This document shows positions 26,924-37,500 of a stretch of 64,000 nucleotides of DNA, in pieces. The position numbers and the translations under genes are program-made. The notes under the pieces are model-generated. The model made no database searches, had not been told where the DNA came from, and worked only from the letters and a program-made list of their open reading frames with translations. This DNA comes from Bact-08 sp964533215 (GTDB lineage: Bacteria > Bacteroidota > Bacteroidia > Bacteroidales > UBA932), in contig CAZHLJ010000004.1 of assembly GCA_964533215.1 (NCBI GenBank), forward strand, positions 62,001 to 126,000, read 5' to 3'. The first letter of the stretch is position 1, and each line of letters begins with the position of its first letter.

Positions 26924-27205
26924 GAATTAAAAATTTAGGTTAATAAGTTATTTGGTTTTTTAGTAAAAAGCTCTAAAAAAATAACACTTCTACGCAAAGT
27001 GTTTTACATTGGTTTCATATTGTAATAATATTGTATTGAATAAGTCAAAATATCTATCAGAACAATTATGTACACTCACATTTATGCTTGGTAAAATTAA
27101 TATTTTTTTTAAAGGAACAACCTAAATCAGGTAAAATAAAAAAATAAAAAAGCACTCGCCGGAATATGACAAGTGCTTTTAAAATAAAGTATCTCTATCT
27201 GATCG
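26924..27205 (-). terminator. intergenic stretch with terminator of pair 2 (27141-27180)
   Basis: Within this gap a 9-bp stem (AAAAGCACT with AGTGCTTTT, 27148-27180) is followed on the minus strand by a T-rich tail, a good terminator for the susC2-susD2 operon. The remainder, 26924-27140, is the AT-rich leader and promoter region of susC1; no TAnnTTTG box was found in it. Confidence 0.75.
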
Positions 27206-29035
27206 TTACCAGCCAGGAGTCTGAGTCAAGGTATACCCCTTTTGAGTATACTCGGTAATCTGGTTATTACCAAGTGGAGCAAGATATACTCTGTCAGTAA
27301 AGGCATCTCTGTTGGAAATGTTTTCCGGAATGTAGTAACCTACCATATCCGCACCATTTGTCCCAGTATAAGTGACAATAGTACCATCTGCCTTTTTAAC
27401 CTTTAATTTATTGACTTTGGCAGGAACCAACCATTCAGCATACTCTGTCTGGAAGTTGACCCATGGACCAAGAAGAATGTCTGGATTTGTAGCGCCATTC
27501 ATATAATTGATTTTCTTCCAACGCTTAAGATCCAGCAGACGTGAATGTTCAAACACAAATTCCATCCTACGCTCCCTGCGTATTTCCCATATAAGTGCCG
27601 GCACATCTGAGTCACGGTCCGGGTCATTAGGAAGGCTTGCAAGTTTCAAAGGATCTGTTTTCTTAATTCCCTTTGCTGTTGCTGTCGCATCTAAAGGACG
27701 AAGGCGGATTGCATTTATTGATGCATCAATATCAGACTGGGTGACAGCTGTCCCCCCCATGGTTGCAAGCTCAGCCTTGGCTTCTACCCAGTTGAGAACT
27801 ACCTCAGCATAACGAATGACTGGTGCGTCGTTTGTATTTGTATTGGAACCATAAATAGAAGGATAAGGCCCAGGATAATAGGTAACACCTGTGCGGTCAA
27901 TGAATTTGCATGCATAAAGTAAAGTTGCAGACTCTTTCTTTGGGGCACCCCAGAACGTGGCCTCGAAACGAGGGTCACGAGTGGCAACCATGTTCTTGAT
28001 ATCCAGCTTATCTGCATTGGCAACCGAAGATAATTTATAAGGTTTTGCATCTGTGCATATAAAAGCTTTCGCCAATGAGAGGTTTGGAGCCGGGCTCTGA
28101 CTTTCGGTCAAATTTGAATAAGAAGCTATCGCATGTGTTACACCTATTGCAGCATCATAAGGCCTGTACATAATAACCTCCTTATTACCTGACAGATTCT
28201 CAGATCCAAAAAGAGACCTGAAATCACTGGAGAAAGAGTATTTGCCGGATGACATAACTACGTTTGCTGCTGTAACTGCAAGCTCCAGATATTTCTTGGC
28301 CTTTTCTGTATTGTTAAGTTGATATTTTTGCCAGGTTCCCTCAAACAACATAAAGCGGGATATAAAACTGGCCGCAATGTATTTATTAAGATACTGATCC
28401 GTGCCATCCAAAGTACGCATGTTTGCCAGCACATATACGAAATCATCATATACATGGTCCATGACAACAGTCCTGCTCTCTCTGTCCTTATAAAGCAAAT
28501 CTAGCTCAGAGTCCCCAACAACTTTGTCATAATAAGGCACATCTCCAAATACACTGACAAGACGGCTATACTCATAGCCTCTGAAGAAACGGGCAACTGC
28601 ACTCCAGTGTTGATAGACACTCTCTGTAATATAAGTCCCCTTCATCTTCTCTATTCTGTCAAGGAATAAATTTGATTTCCTCACCCAAGCGAAATCCCAT
28701 GTAGGACCGGCATAAGTCTGAAGCCATGCGGCAGACTCACTTGTAGATGCTCTTGAAGCTGGTGCCTGCGTTTCGAAACCACCCTGTTTTCCGCTGGAAG
28801 TATAGTCATCGGCAAAATTGTAACCTAGAAGAGGAACATAGTCCCAAGTCCAGGTTGAATTATATCCGACAAAATAATTGGCATAAAAACCGTTCGCAAA
28901 TAAACGAAGGTTATTCTCAGATGTCCAGTAGTTGCCATCGTTCATTGTTGTCAATGATGGTCTGTCCAGAAAATCGCTGCATCCATTAAAGACAAGAGTA
29001 ACTACAGATAATAATATTAATATATGCTTTTTCAT
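27206..29035 (-). CDS. SusD/RagB-like outer-membrane lipoprotein, pair 2
   Basis: A 609-residue SusD-family lipoprotein; lipobox VFNGCSD, then the typical mature start SDFLDRPSLTTMNDGNYW. Conserved helical motifs include ARFFRGYEYSRLVSVFGDVPYYDK and, near the C-terminus, LIWEIRRERRMEFVFEHSRLLDLKRWKK, a family signature. It partners with the SusC gene 12 bases upstream. It resembles the SusD of pair 3 in layout and in these motifs (both LDKPS/LDRPS and WEIRRER), so pairs 2 and 3 look like an old tandem duplication. Ligand unknown. Confidence 0.95.
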   Translation of the reverse strand: MKKHILILLSVVTLVFNGCSDFLDRPSLTTMNDGNYWTSENNLRLFANGFYANYFVGYNSTWTWDYVPLLGYNFADDYTSSGKQGGFETQAPASRASTSESAAWLQTYAGPTWDFAWVRKSNLFLDRIEKMKGTYITESVYQHWSAVARFFRGYEYSRLVSVFGDVPYYDKVVGDSELDLLYKDRESRTVVMDHVYDDFVYVLANMRTLDGTDQYLNKYIAASFISRFMLFEGTWQKYQLNNTEKAKKYLELAVTAANVVMSSGKYSFSSDFRSLFGSENLSGNKEVIMYRPYDAAIGVTHAIASYSNLTESQSPAPNLSLAKAFICTDAKPYKLSSVANADKLDIKNMVATRDPRFEATFWGAPKKESATLLYACKFIDRTGVTYYPGPYPSIYGSNTNTNDAPVIRYAEVVLNWVEAKAELATMGGTAVTQSDIDASINAIRLRPLDATATAKGIKKTDPLKLASLPNDPDRDSDVPALIWEIRRERRMEFVFEHSRLLDLKRWKKINYMNGATNPDILLGPWVNFQTEYAEWLVPAKVNKLKVKKADGTIVTYTGTNGADMVGYYIPENISNRDAFTDRVYLAPLGNNQITEYTQKGYTLTQTPGW

Positions 29036-29047
29036 AATTCGTTTATT

Positions 29048-32000
29048 TTAGAAGTTCAACTGTATACCAACTGACCCACTCTTGAAGGCAGGAACTCCAA
29101 CTCCTGTACGGCCTAGGTTATAGTTGGATGTATTCCACATAGAATATCCACTTATATCCTCAGGGTCGATAGGAATATTACCAAGATGGTCAAATGTAAA
29201 GAAATTTTCCAAAGCCAAATAAACACGAACCTTGCTTATGTTAACCTTATTCAGAAGATGTGACGGCAAAGTGTAGCCAAGAGTTATGTTCTTTATTCTC
29301 AGATAGGCCATGTTAAGCAAATATCTTGACTGAACCTGCATATTCAAAGTACTGTTACTTCCTGCCTGATTGTAAGGATAAGGATAAAAAGCATCCGTTC
29401 TGTCCTCTCTCCAGAAGTTTCCGGCAAAAGCCTGAGGTATTGCTCCATCTGCAGAGTTGTATCCTGCTATGGCAAGGAACCCATCACCCCAGATATCACG
29501 CTTACCTACACCCTGAATGAAAACAGAAAAGTCAAATCCTCTGTAATCCACGCCTGTACGCAAACTATATTCGTAACGAGGAGTGGAGTTACCGATGACC
29601 TTTAAGTCTCCATGATCCGGTTTTCCATTGGCGTCTTTTACCAATCTGTTACCAGGAGTGATTATACCATCTCCATTAAGATCTTTGAACTTAACGTCAC
29701 CTGGGCCAAATTTAAAGTTGCCTGCCTGAAGTTTTCCTTGGGTTGCTGCTGATGGATCTGTCTGTTTATTAACTGTAAAGCCATCTGAAGATGTAGTAGT
29801 AACCAGCTTACCATCTGATCCATATTCAAAATCCGCCTTCTGATAAAGTCTGTCAGTCTCGTAACCCCAGATCTCTCCATAAGTCTTGCCGACATACCAT
29901 GAATCTATACTTTGAGTTGAACCATATTTGGTAATAACAGTCTTTGCATCAGCAAAAGTAGCCACCAGATTGAAGCCTAAACCATTTTGGAAACGATGGT
30001 TATAGTCCAGTTGTATTTCGTAGCCATTAGTCCTCAATGAGCCAAAATTACTTTGAGGCGCCCCGACACCGAAAGTGGTTGGAAGCCCCTCCTGAGGTAC
30101 AATCATATTATTGGTATTACGTTTAAACCAGTCAAAAGCAAGTCCCAGCTCACTATTGAAGAAGCCAGCATCAAGACCCAGATCCAGAGTGGTGATATCC
30201 TGCCATGTAACAGAAGACGAAACTGCTCCGGGAGTGCTGAACTGATAAAGTTTTGCGCCGGATAATATATAAGTACTGAGAGAACCAGTCATGGTAGGAA
30301 CATAAAGCGTGTTGCTTACAGATTGATCTCCAATTGTACCCCACGATGCACGAAGCTTTAATGTGCTTAGTTTTGGCTTGGCCCACTCCATCCAGGACTC
30401 TTCATTTATACGCCAGCCGGCCGAGAATGATGGAAACCAACGCCACTGGAGGTCCGATGGGAATTTGGATGTGCCATCATATCTGAGGTTTGCCTCAAGC
30501 AGATATTTCTCTTTGAAATTATAGTTGATACGTCCATAGAAACCTAACTGTGATTCCCAGTATTCGCCTCCACTGGTAGTCTGTGTACCGTAAGCAAGGT
30601 CAAACTGAGGGTTTGAATAATCAATCAGCTGTGTAGTCTGAGACCAGTTATAGGCATTTTTATAGCCCACCCTGTTCATTCCAAGCATGAATTTGAATTT
30701 GTGAACGTCCATCAGGTTCCAGTCATATGTTGTGTTCAAGTTAATTGTATTCCATTGGTCGTTCTTCGCATAACGGTAAACATGATCCGGATTTGCACCT
30801 ACGGCTGAATATGCACCCATATTCAACTGATAGGCAGGCATGGCTCCCTCTTCGGAAATACCGACAACTTCACCGGAATCGTTCATGTACATTCTGTTTC
30901 CATACATATCCAATTTTGGAATAGCAGCTGCCCATGTGTCTCTGGCATAGTAACGAGTACCTGGTCTTTTATTGATATACTCCTGATTGGCATGGGTATA
31001 GTCGAAATTGACTTTCCAGTTCTCAAGAGGAGTGATTGTGACACCACCGTTCAGACTAGTATAATTAGTCTCCTGAAATGCTGTATTGGCAGCAGAAACC
31101 TCATACGCAGGACTTCTTAAAGGATCGCCGTCCTCAGTTGTCATCGGATAGGTCGGCCCCCAACGGTACAGATACAACCAAGGGTCGGCAGTAGTAGAGT
31201 TAGTAGCATAGGCATATCTCTTGAGACGTTTTGAATACATGGCCCCTGCATAGACATTTACCCATTTGTTAATTTCGGTTCCAACTCGCACAGATCCATT
31301 ATAACGCTGAAAATCATCCTTTTTAGCCGGCTTGATCATTCCAGTCTGATCCAGATAACCAAAGCCGATATTATAGTCTGTCTTTCCGCTTTTGCCATTT
31401 ACGGATAGGTTGTGAGTTTGAGTAGGAGTCCACTCTTTTATCATGTAATTATATGGGTCGTATGTCCTTAAACCTATTTTACGGCCGTTTACATCTACGT
31501 ACCAGTCACGGCCATATAACATCGGATCATTGGCTTTTACAACTCCTCCCCATTTTTCTTTCCAGATTTTGGCCTTTTCATAACCTTCACGTGTGACATA
31601 CCAGAATGCACCTGCAACAACGGCTGAGGCACGCTCCATAGCCAGGCAAGTGTACTCCAAAGCATCTAGCCCTCCCATCTCCATTTTCTTTGACATATTT
31701 TGCCATGAGACATTTCCCGAATAGGTGACATTTACACTCTCTGTCTTAGCACCTTTTTTTGTGGTTATAAGGATTACTCCAAAAGCTGCCTTTGCTCCAT
31801 AAATGGAAGAAGATGCAGCATCCTTCAATACTGAAATAGATTCAATATCGTCAGGGTTTATCATCTGGATTGAAGGGATTTCGACATTATCCATCAGAAT
31901 GAGTGGGGCAGCGCCTCCCTGAATTGATCCGAATTGACCACGGATTTTAAGAATTGGGTCTGAACCGACTTCACCACTTGGAACGACAACATTAAGTCCG

Positions 32001-32461
32001 GGTGTCACACCTTGCAGGCCACGGCCCACGTCTGCGATTGGTCTTGATTCCAGGACTTTTGTATTTACAGATGCAACAGCCCCTGTCAGGTTTTCCTTTT
32101 TCTGAATACCATAACCAACAACAACCAACTCTCCAAGTAGGACAACATCAGGCTCCATGACTACATCGATCTTGACTCTACCGTTGACCGGAATAGTTAG
32201 AGGTTTCATACCTATCGCAGAGAATTGAAGTGTTCCTCTTGCAGGTACTGAAATTTCGTAAGCTCCATTTACATCAGTGGAAACACCGACTGTCGTTCCT
32301 TGTACAACAACGGCTACCCCAATCTGGGCTTCACCTTTGTTATCCTTAACAAGTCCTGTCACCTTGATGTTCTGAGCCCATAGATTTCCTGTTATCAACA
32401 GGAGGGCAAAAACCGATAGTACATTGCGTACCATACGGCCTCTTTTTTTTGAAACATGCAT
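29048..32461 (-). CDS. SusC/RagA-family TonB-linked outer-membrane protein, pair 2
   Basis: A 1137-residue SusC protein. The N-terminus MHVSKKRGRMVRNVLSVFALLLITG is nearly the same as that of the third SusC. The carboxypeptidase-regulatory-like domain (about 31-115, GVAVVVQGTTVGVSTDVNGAYE) precedes the box VLLGELVVVGYGIQKKENLTGAV. The plug carries KIRGQFGSIQGGAAPLILMD and SSIYGAKAAFGVILITTKKG, and the barrel ends VGIQLNF. It is the first gene of a two-gene operon with its SusD partner. No carbohydrate-active enzyme is encoded nearby, so the imported polymer or peptide cannot be named. Confidence 0.95.
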   Translation of the reverse strand: MHVSKKRGRMVRNVLSVFALLLITGNLWAQNIKVTGLVKDNKGEAQIGVAVVVQGTTVGVSTDVNGAYEISVPARGTLQFSAIGMKPLTIPVNGRVKIDVVMEPDVVLLGELVVVGYGIQKKENLTGAVASVNTKVLESRPIADVGRGLQGVTPGLNVVVPSGEVGSDPILKIRGQFGSIQGGAAPLILMDNVEIPSIQMINPDDIESISVLKDAASSSIYGAKAAFGVILITTKKGAKTESVNVTYSGNVSWQNMSKKMEMGGLDALEYTCLAMERASAVVAGAFWYVTREGYEKAKIWKEKWGGVVKANDPMLYGRDWYVDVNGRKIGLRTYDPYNYMIKEWTPTQTHNLSVNGKSGKTDYNIGFGYLDQTGMIKPAKKDDFQRYNGSVRVGTEINKWVNVYAGAMYSKRLKRYAYATNSTTADPWLYLYRWGPTYPMTTEDGDPLRSPAYEVSAANTAFQETNYTSLNGGVTITPLENWKVNFDYTHANQEYINKRPGTRYYARDTWAAAIPKLDMYGNRMYMNDSGEVVGISEEGAMPAYQLNMGAYSAVGANPDHVYRYAKNDQWNTINLNTTYDWNLMDVHKFKFMLGMNRVGYKNAYNWSQTTQLIDYSNPQFDLAYGTQTTSGGEYWESQLGFYGRINYNFKEKYLLEANLRYDGTSKFPSDLQWRWFPSFSAGWRINEESWMEWAKPKLSTLKLRASWGTIGDQSVSNTLYVPTMTGSLSTYILSGAKLYQFSTPGAVSSSVTWQDITTLDLGLDAGFFNSELGLAFDWFKRNTNNMIVPQEGLPTTFGVGAPQSNFGSLRTNGYEIQLDYNHRFQNGLGFNLVATFADAKTVITKYGSTQSIDSWYVGKTYGEIWGYETDRLYQKADFEYGSDGKLVTTTSSDGFTVNKQTDPSAATQGKLQAGNFKFGPGDVKFKDLNGDGIITPGNRLVKDANGKPDHGDLKVIGNSTPRYEYSLRTGVDYRGFDFSVFIQGVGKRDIWGDGFLAIAGYNSADGAIPQAFAGNFWREDRTDAFYPYPYNQAGSNSTLNMQVQSRYLLNMAYLRIKNITLGYTLPSHLLNKVNISKVRVYLALENFFTFDHLGNIPIDPEDISGYSMWNTSNYNLGRTGVGVPAFKSGSVGIQLNF

Positions 32462-32490
32462 GAGTTTAAATTTTTAGGTTAAAAAGTTTA
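32380..32490 (-). repeat. susC2 5' segment repeated at susC3 (37835-37945), weaker at susC1 (26880-26955)
   Basis: The leader and first codons of susC2 and susC3 are nearly the same: TTAACCTAAAA before the ATG, then ATGCATGTTTCAAAAA and CGTATGGTACG. The leader of susC1 retains TTAACCTAAATTTTT and a related start. The similarity covers both non-coding leader and coding bases, so it reflects common origin or gene conversion, not only protein constraint. Confidence 0.7.
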
Positions 32491-32649
32491 TAATGCGAAC
32501 GTCATTGTTACATATTATAATTATAGTGACTAAAAAATTTACAGTTTACAGCAAATCTGATTCAAAAAGAAACTTTACCAATGTTAATGCCAGTATTTAT
32601 AAGAACTTATGCGTGTGTAAATTTAAAATAAATTTTGACAATCCCCTCA

Positions 32650-32687
32650 TTTAAAACAAAAAAATGGCCTCTTTTCAGAGGCCATTT
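32650..32687 (-). terminator. terminator downstream of susD3
   Basis: A 10-bp stem AAATGGCCTC / GAGGCCATTT around a 6-base loop, followed on the minus strand by TTTGTTTTAAATG. It lies 35 bases past the third SusD stop codon and separates operon 3 from operon 2. The rest of the 260-base gap is the AT-rich susC2 leader. Confidence 0.8.
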
Positions 32688-32721
32688 ACTGACTAAAATG
32701 CACAAAGTGCAAATTTACAAA

Positions 32722-34548
32722 CTATTTAACAGTGTCCCAACCCGGATTCTGTGTCAATTTATAACCCATATCCTGGTACAACTTAATCTGATCAAGTGGA
32801 ACAGAAGTGAAATACTGTCTTTCAAAGTTGATATCACCCTCTACCCAATCTCTTCTTGAGCTTGACTGGAACAAATTGTATGTAGCAACCCTTGATGAGT
32901 CACCTGGTGTGAATACGTACAAAGATCCTTTGGTTTTAAATGCATTCCTGATTGCCGTCAGATTTTTACCTCTCAAGCTCTTTGGATCATCCGAAGGAGA
33001 ACCCCATCTATAGAAATCGAATGGAGCTCCCATGCTGATATCTGTTGGACCATTAGTCTCGTAAGTCTTAAGATATTTGTATTTCTTCCATCTCTTTAGA
33101 TCTGCCTTTCTGAATCCTTCGAAAACCAATTCCACAAATCTCTCACGTCTGATCTCCCACAGGATAGGAGAGACATCCTTATCTCTATCTGGGTCGTTTA
33201 TAACAATTCCATTGGCAAGTATATTGTCTCCGCTTACCACCATGTTAGGCAACTTGGCCAGAACATTTCCTTGGTTGTTGTTCTTAATGTTTCTGGCTCT
33301 TAGCTTATTGATTGTAGCATCGGCAACAGACTGAGTGAACTGACCTAATTCAGCCATGATTTCAGCATAGGAAACAAGAACCTCACCATATCTCAAAAGA
33401 GGACATGCGGTGACAGCCGTACTTCCCATATATATAAGGTTTGCAGGATCTGCAGCATACGGAAGGAACTTACGGCAAGCTATACCGGTAGTTGAATATC
33501 CGATATTTTTTGTCACACCGGAAATCCTGATACTATCTGCAAAAGAGGCCAGGAGTCTAGGGTCACGTGACTGAACCGCTTCTGAATAGAGTTTGCTTGG
33601 AGAATAGTTGTAAGTAGGAGATTGTTTAATTGGAAGTCCGTCAGCAGCAAGATAGCTGTTAATTACTCTTGATGTAGTCCCTGTCTGACCCTCCTGATGA
33701 ACATAAGCCACTAAGCAGTGCGTAGCTTTTGCCTCCATATATTCTCTATAAAAAATGACCTCTTTGTTTGCTGCAAGGGTATAGTTTGTAGAGAATGTTC
33801 CTCTATAGTCATCAGTTATTGAATATTTTCCAGAAGAGATGAGTTGCTCGGCAGCCCATTTTGCCTTATTCAAGGCAGCAGTTGCAACGGTCTGGTCAAG
33901 ATTGTGGTATTTCAATAAAGTTCCAAAATATAAAAGTCTTCTTACCATATAACCCAGAACAACATCTTTGTTTACCTGACCGACTCCATCGCTAGTCCTG
34001 ACATTTGCAGCAGCATAGTCAAAATCCTCGATGATTTTTGTAACACATTCACCAATCGGTTGTCTGTCTTTATAGATAACATCCTTTTCTGTAGGCAGGA
34101 TCTCTCTGTCATAGTAAGGCATTCCACCGAATGTCTGGCATAGATCCGAATATTCCATCGCTCTGAAAAAACGGGCAATACCACTCCAATGCTTCTTTGC
34201 CTCTTCTGATATGGAAGTTGATTTTGTCACTCTGTCCAACATCAGGTTATGTCTTCTCACATATGAGAATGACCATCCATTACCGGAAGTGGCAGTTGTC
34301 GAAGCCCATAGGCTCGAAGCACTGTACTCGTCAGCCCAGGCTCCACCTGTAAAATAGTCACCCCATGTATAGCCACTGCCATAACCCATAAAATAGGCGG
34401 TATAGTTACCTTGAGCAAATAACCGGATATTACCTTCACTTGTCCAGAAATTCGATTCATCAAATTGATTTAATGATGGCTTATCGAGATAGTCCTTACA
34501 AGAGGTCAGGCTCAATATTGCTATGATTGTATATAATACTTTCTTCAT
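32722..34548 (-). CDS. SusD/RagB-like outer-membrane lipoprotein, pair 3
   Basis: A 608-residue SusD-family lipoprotein; lipobox SLTSCKD and mature start KDYLDKPSLNQFDESNFWTSEG. Family motifs include GIARFFRAMEYSDLCQTFGGMPYYDREI and PILWEIRRERFVELVFEGFRKADLKRWKKYKYL. The C-terminus ends LTQNPGWDTVK, matching TLTQTPGW of the second SusD. Its susC partner is 12 bases upstream. It is expected to be surface-exposed and to bind the ligand over the SusC barrel. Confidence 0.95.
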   Translation of the reverse strand: MKKVLYTIIAILSLTSCKDYLDKPSLNQFDESNFWTSEGNIRLFAQGNYTAYFMGYGSGYTWGDYFTGGAWADEYSASSLWASTTATSGNGWSFSYVRRHNLMLDRVTKSTSISEEAKKHWSGIARFFRAMEYSDLCQTFGGMPYYDREILPTEKDVIYKDRQPIGECVTKIIEDFDYAAANVRTSDGVGQVNKDVVLGYMVRRLLYFGTLLKYHNLDQTVATAALNKAKWAAEQLISSGKYSITDDYRGTFSTNYTLAANKEVIFYREYMEAKATHCLVAYVHQEGQTGTTSRVINSYLAADGLPIKQSPTYNYSPSKLYSEAVQSRDPRLLASFADSIRISGVTKNIGYSTTGIACRKFLPYAADPANLIYMGSTAVTACPLLRYGEVLVSYAEIMAELGQFTQSVADATINKLRARNIKNNNQGNVLAKLPNMVVSGDNILANGIVINDPDRDKDVSPILWEIRRERFVELVFEGFRKADLKRWKKYKYLKTYETNGPTDISMGAPFDFYRWGSPSDDPKSLRGKNLTAIRNAFKTKGSLYVFTPGDSSRVATYNLFQSSSRRDWVEGDINFERQYFTSVPLDQIKLYQDMGYKLTQNPGWDTVK

Positions 34549-34560
34549 AATTCATTCATT

Positions 34561-37500
34561 TTAAAAGTCTATTTGTACACCAAATGATAATGACCTTCTA
34601 TATGGATAGCTTCTGCCAAAAGACCTGCCATCATTAGAAGTCACGGTTGTCCAGTCCAGTTCGGGATCAATTGCAACACCACCTAAATTATCCCACTCAA
34701 ATAAGTTTTCACCACTAAAGTAGACTCTTACCTTGTCAATCATTGCCTTCTTGGTTAGCTTCTCAGGAAGAGTATAACCAATATTCAATGTCTTACATCT
34801 TAGGTATGAAAGATTAAGCAAATACCTGTCATTAATCTGGTAATTCCATTGTGCAGCTTGCCCATAATCCAAAGGTCTTGGATAGAACGCATCTGTATTA
34901 TCTTCAGTCCAATAGTCCAGAGTATGAGAGAAATTAGACTCAGAACCGGTAAATCCAGGAAGAACCATATTACCTGTAGCCCATACATTACGTTTTCCTA
35001 CACCTTGGAAGAATATGTCAAAATCAAATCCTTTCCAGTTTGCTCCAATTCTGAACCCATACTGATGTCTAGGCTGAGTATTGCCAATAATGGTTCTGTC
35101 ACCAGGGTCACCTATTGTGTTGGTACCATAGGTGATTTTACCATCGCCGTTCAAATCTTTATACATTACGTCACCAGGGCTGAATCTAAAGTTTCCACTC
35201 TGATAAAGCTCCTGATATTCAGGCATCAGGTTTGCAAGAACATTCACGGTCTTGCCATTGGCTAGCACTTGTGTTTTGATCTTGCCATTTTCCCAAACGA
35301 AATCCTCTTTCTGGAACAGTCTTTCAACTTTATAACCCCATATATCCCCTAGGACTTTACCTTCGTAATATGCTGCATTGTACAACGGATCGGCAGCAGC
35401 AGGATATTTCTGTACAACAGACTTGTAGTCGAAATACTGAGCAGACAGGTTGATTCCCAATCCGTTTGCAAAAATATGATTGAAATTCAATTCAACCTCA
35501 ATACCTTTGGTAGATATCTCTCCATAATTTCTTCTTGGCGCACTTGCTCCAATAGAGCTAGGAATAACCTCACCAGGAGTAATTGCATCTGTAGTCAATT
35601 TATTATACCAGTCAAAAGTCAGACCGAATTTATCTCTATAGAATCTGGTGTCCAGACCAAAGTCCAAAGTTGCAATTGATTCCCATGTCAAATCCGGATT
35701 AATCAGGCCAGGAGCACTTGAAACATAAGAGACAAAATTACCGCTTCTAAGCCAATAGTTACCGCCAGCAGTTGGAGTTGATACAGAAATTGTAGGATAA
35801 TAAAGTGAGCTAGGAACATCCTGATTACCTACCACTCCATACGAACCTCTAAGTTTGAATGAACTTACGTATGGTTTTATTGAGTTCCAGAAAGGCTCTT
35901 CAGAAACACGCCATGCTGCAGAACCGGAAGGATATGATCCCCAACGTTTTCCTTCTCTGAATTTTGAAGTACCATCTCTACGATAGTCCAATTCCAATAT
36001 ATACTTGTTGTCGTAATCATAATTCAATCTGCCAAATACACCAAATACAGACCACCAAGTATGACTTGAACCTACAGTAGGATCACCGGTTGAAAGGTTG
36101 AGTTCAGGGAAATTGAAATCTATCACGCCCATTTTTTTTGCGTTCTGATATACATACTCTGCATCCTCAACATTGGTTCCTACCAACAGTTTGAAATTAT
36201 GCTTGCCAAACTTGTTCTCATACTGGATATTTCCATTATATGCATTTCTCTTGTTGTCGTCTGACTCCATCTGAACATAGTCACGAGCAGAAGTGGTATA
36301 GGTCTGGTACCAGTAATCCAAGTCAGAACCTGCAGGATAAGTGTTGAAGGTATTGATACCCGTAACATATCCACCTACAGTTTTCGATGTATAATGAGTA
36401 TAGTTGTATGTAAAATCAAAATTAGCAGTCAACCCCTTCATGATATTGACTGTAGCTCCCAGATTCAAACGGTTGTACCAAGACTCTTCCACTGTCGGGT
36501 TCTGTCTGGCGGCTGCTAATTCACCTGCAGCAGAACGGGTCTCGTATCCTTTGTAAGTACCTTCGGGATAAATAGAGAACCATCTGTACATATAATACAT
36601 TGCATCATAAGAAGTTCCATTATAACTAAATGGAGTCTCCTGTTGTTTCTTTGTAAACATGAATCCGGAACGTAATGTGATATATTTATTTACATCCAGG
36701 CTAACGTTTCCAGCAGCATTCAATCTTTGGTACTTGTCCTCAAATAGCTTCATGATACCTTTCTGATCCAGCAAACCGGCAGAGATGGAATATTTAACCT
36801 TTTCATTACCTCCAGTCACGGAAATGTTGTGAGTCTGCTGAGGGGTCCATTTTTTATAATACATGTTTTCCAGATCCCATCCTCTATAGAAATAGAAACC
36901 TCCTGCCGGACGTTTTACGAAATCACGTCCTTCCACCATCTCTCTGCCAAATTGATTGCCATAACCATATTGGTCATAGTATTTCTTCACCTCCTGAATC
37001 ATCTCCGGATTATAATAAACAGGTCCGATCTGACTGAATTCGTTTGTAGGAGTATTCCCTAAACCTAATGCAAGGCCGTTCCTTTGTTTCCATGAATAGT
37101 CAAGTTCAAGGTCTGGTCTTGAAGTTACAGGAACTTTAGTCTTGGTAGCCCAAGAGAAGTTGCTTGTATATGATACTCTGGTCTTGCCATCCTTTGAACC
37201 CTTCTTTGTGGTAATAAGAATAGCTCCATTTGCTGCTCTTGCTCCATATATTGCAGTTGAGGAAGCATCCTTAAGGGTGGAAATGCTTTCAATATCATTT
37301 GGATTTACGTATGACAAGCTTGGAACCTCAACGTTGTCAAGTAAGATCAATGGTGCAGCAGATCCTTGTCCTAAAGAAGAATAGTTTGAACGTATTCTAA
37401 TTGTAGGATCTCCTCCAAGAGCACCGGATGTTGTAGTAATGGTCAATCCAGGGGAAGTTCCCTGAAGAGCACGTCCTACATCTGTTATTGGTCTTGACTG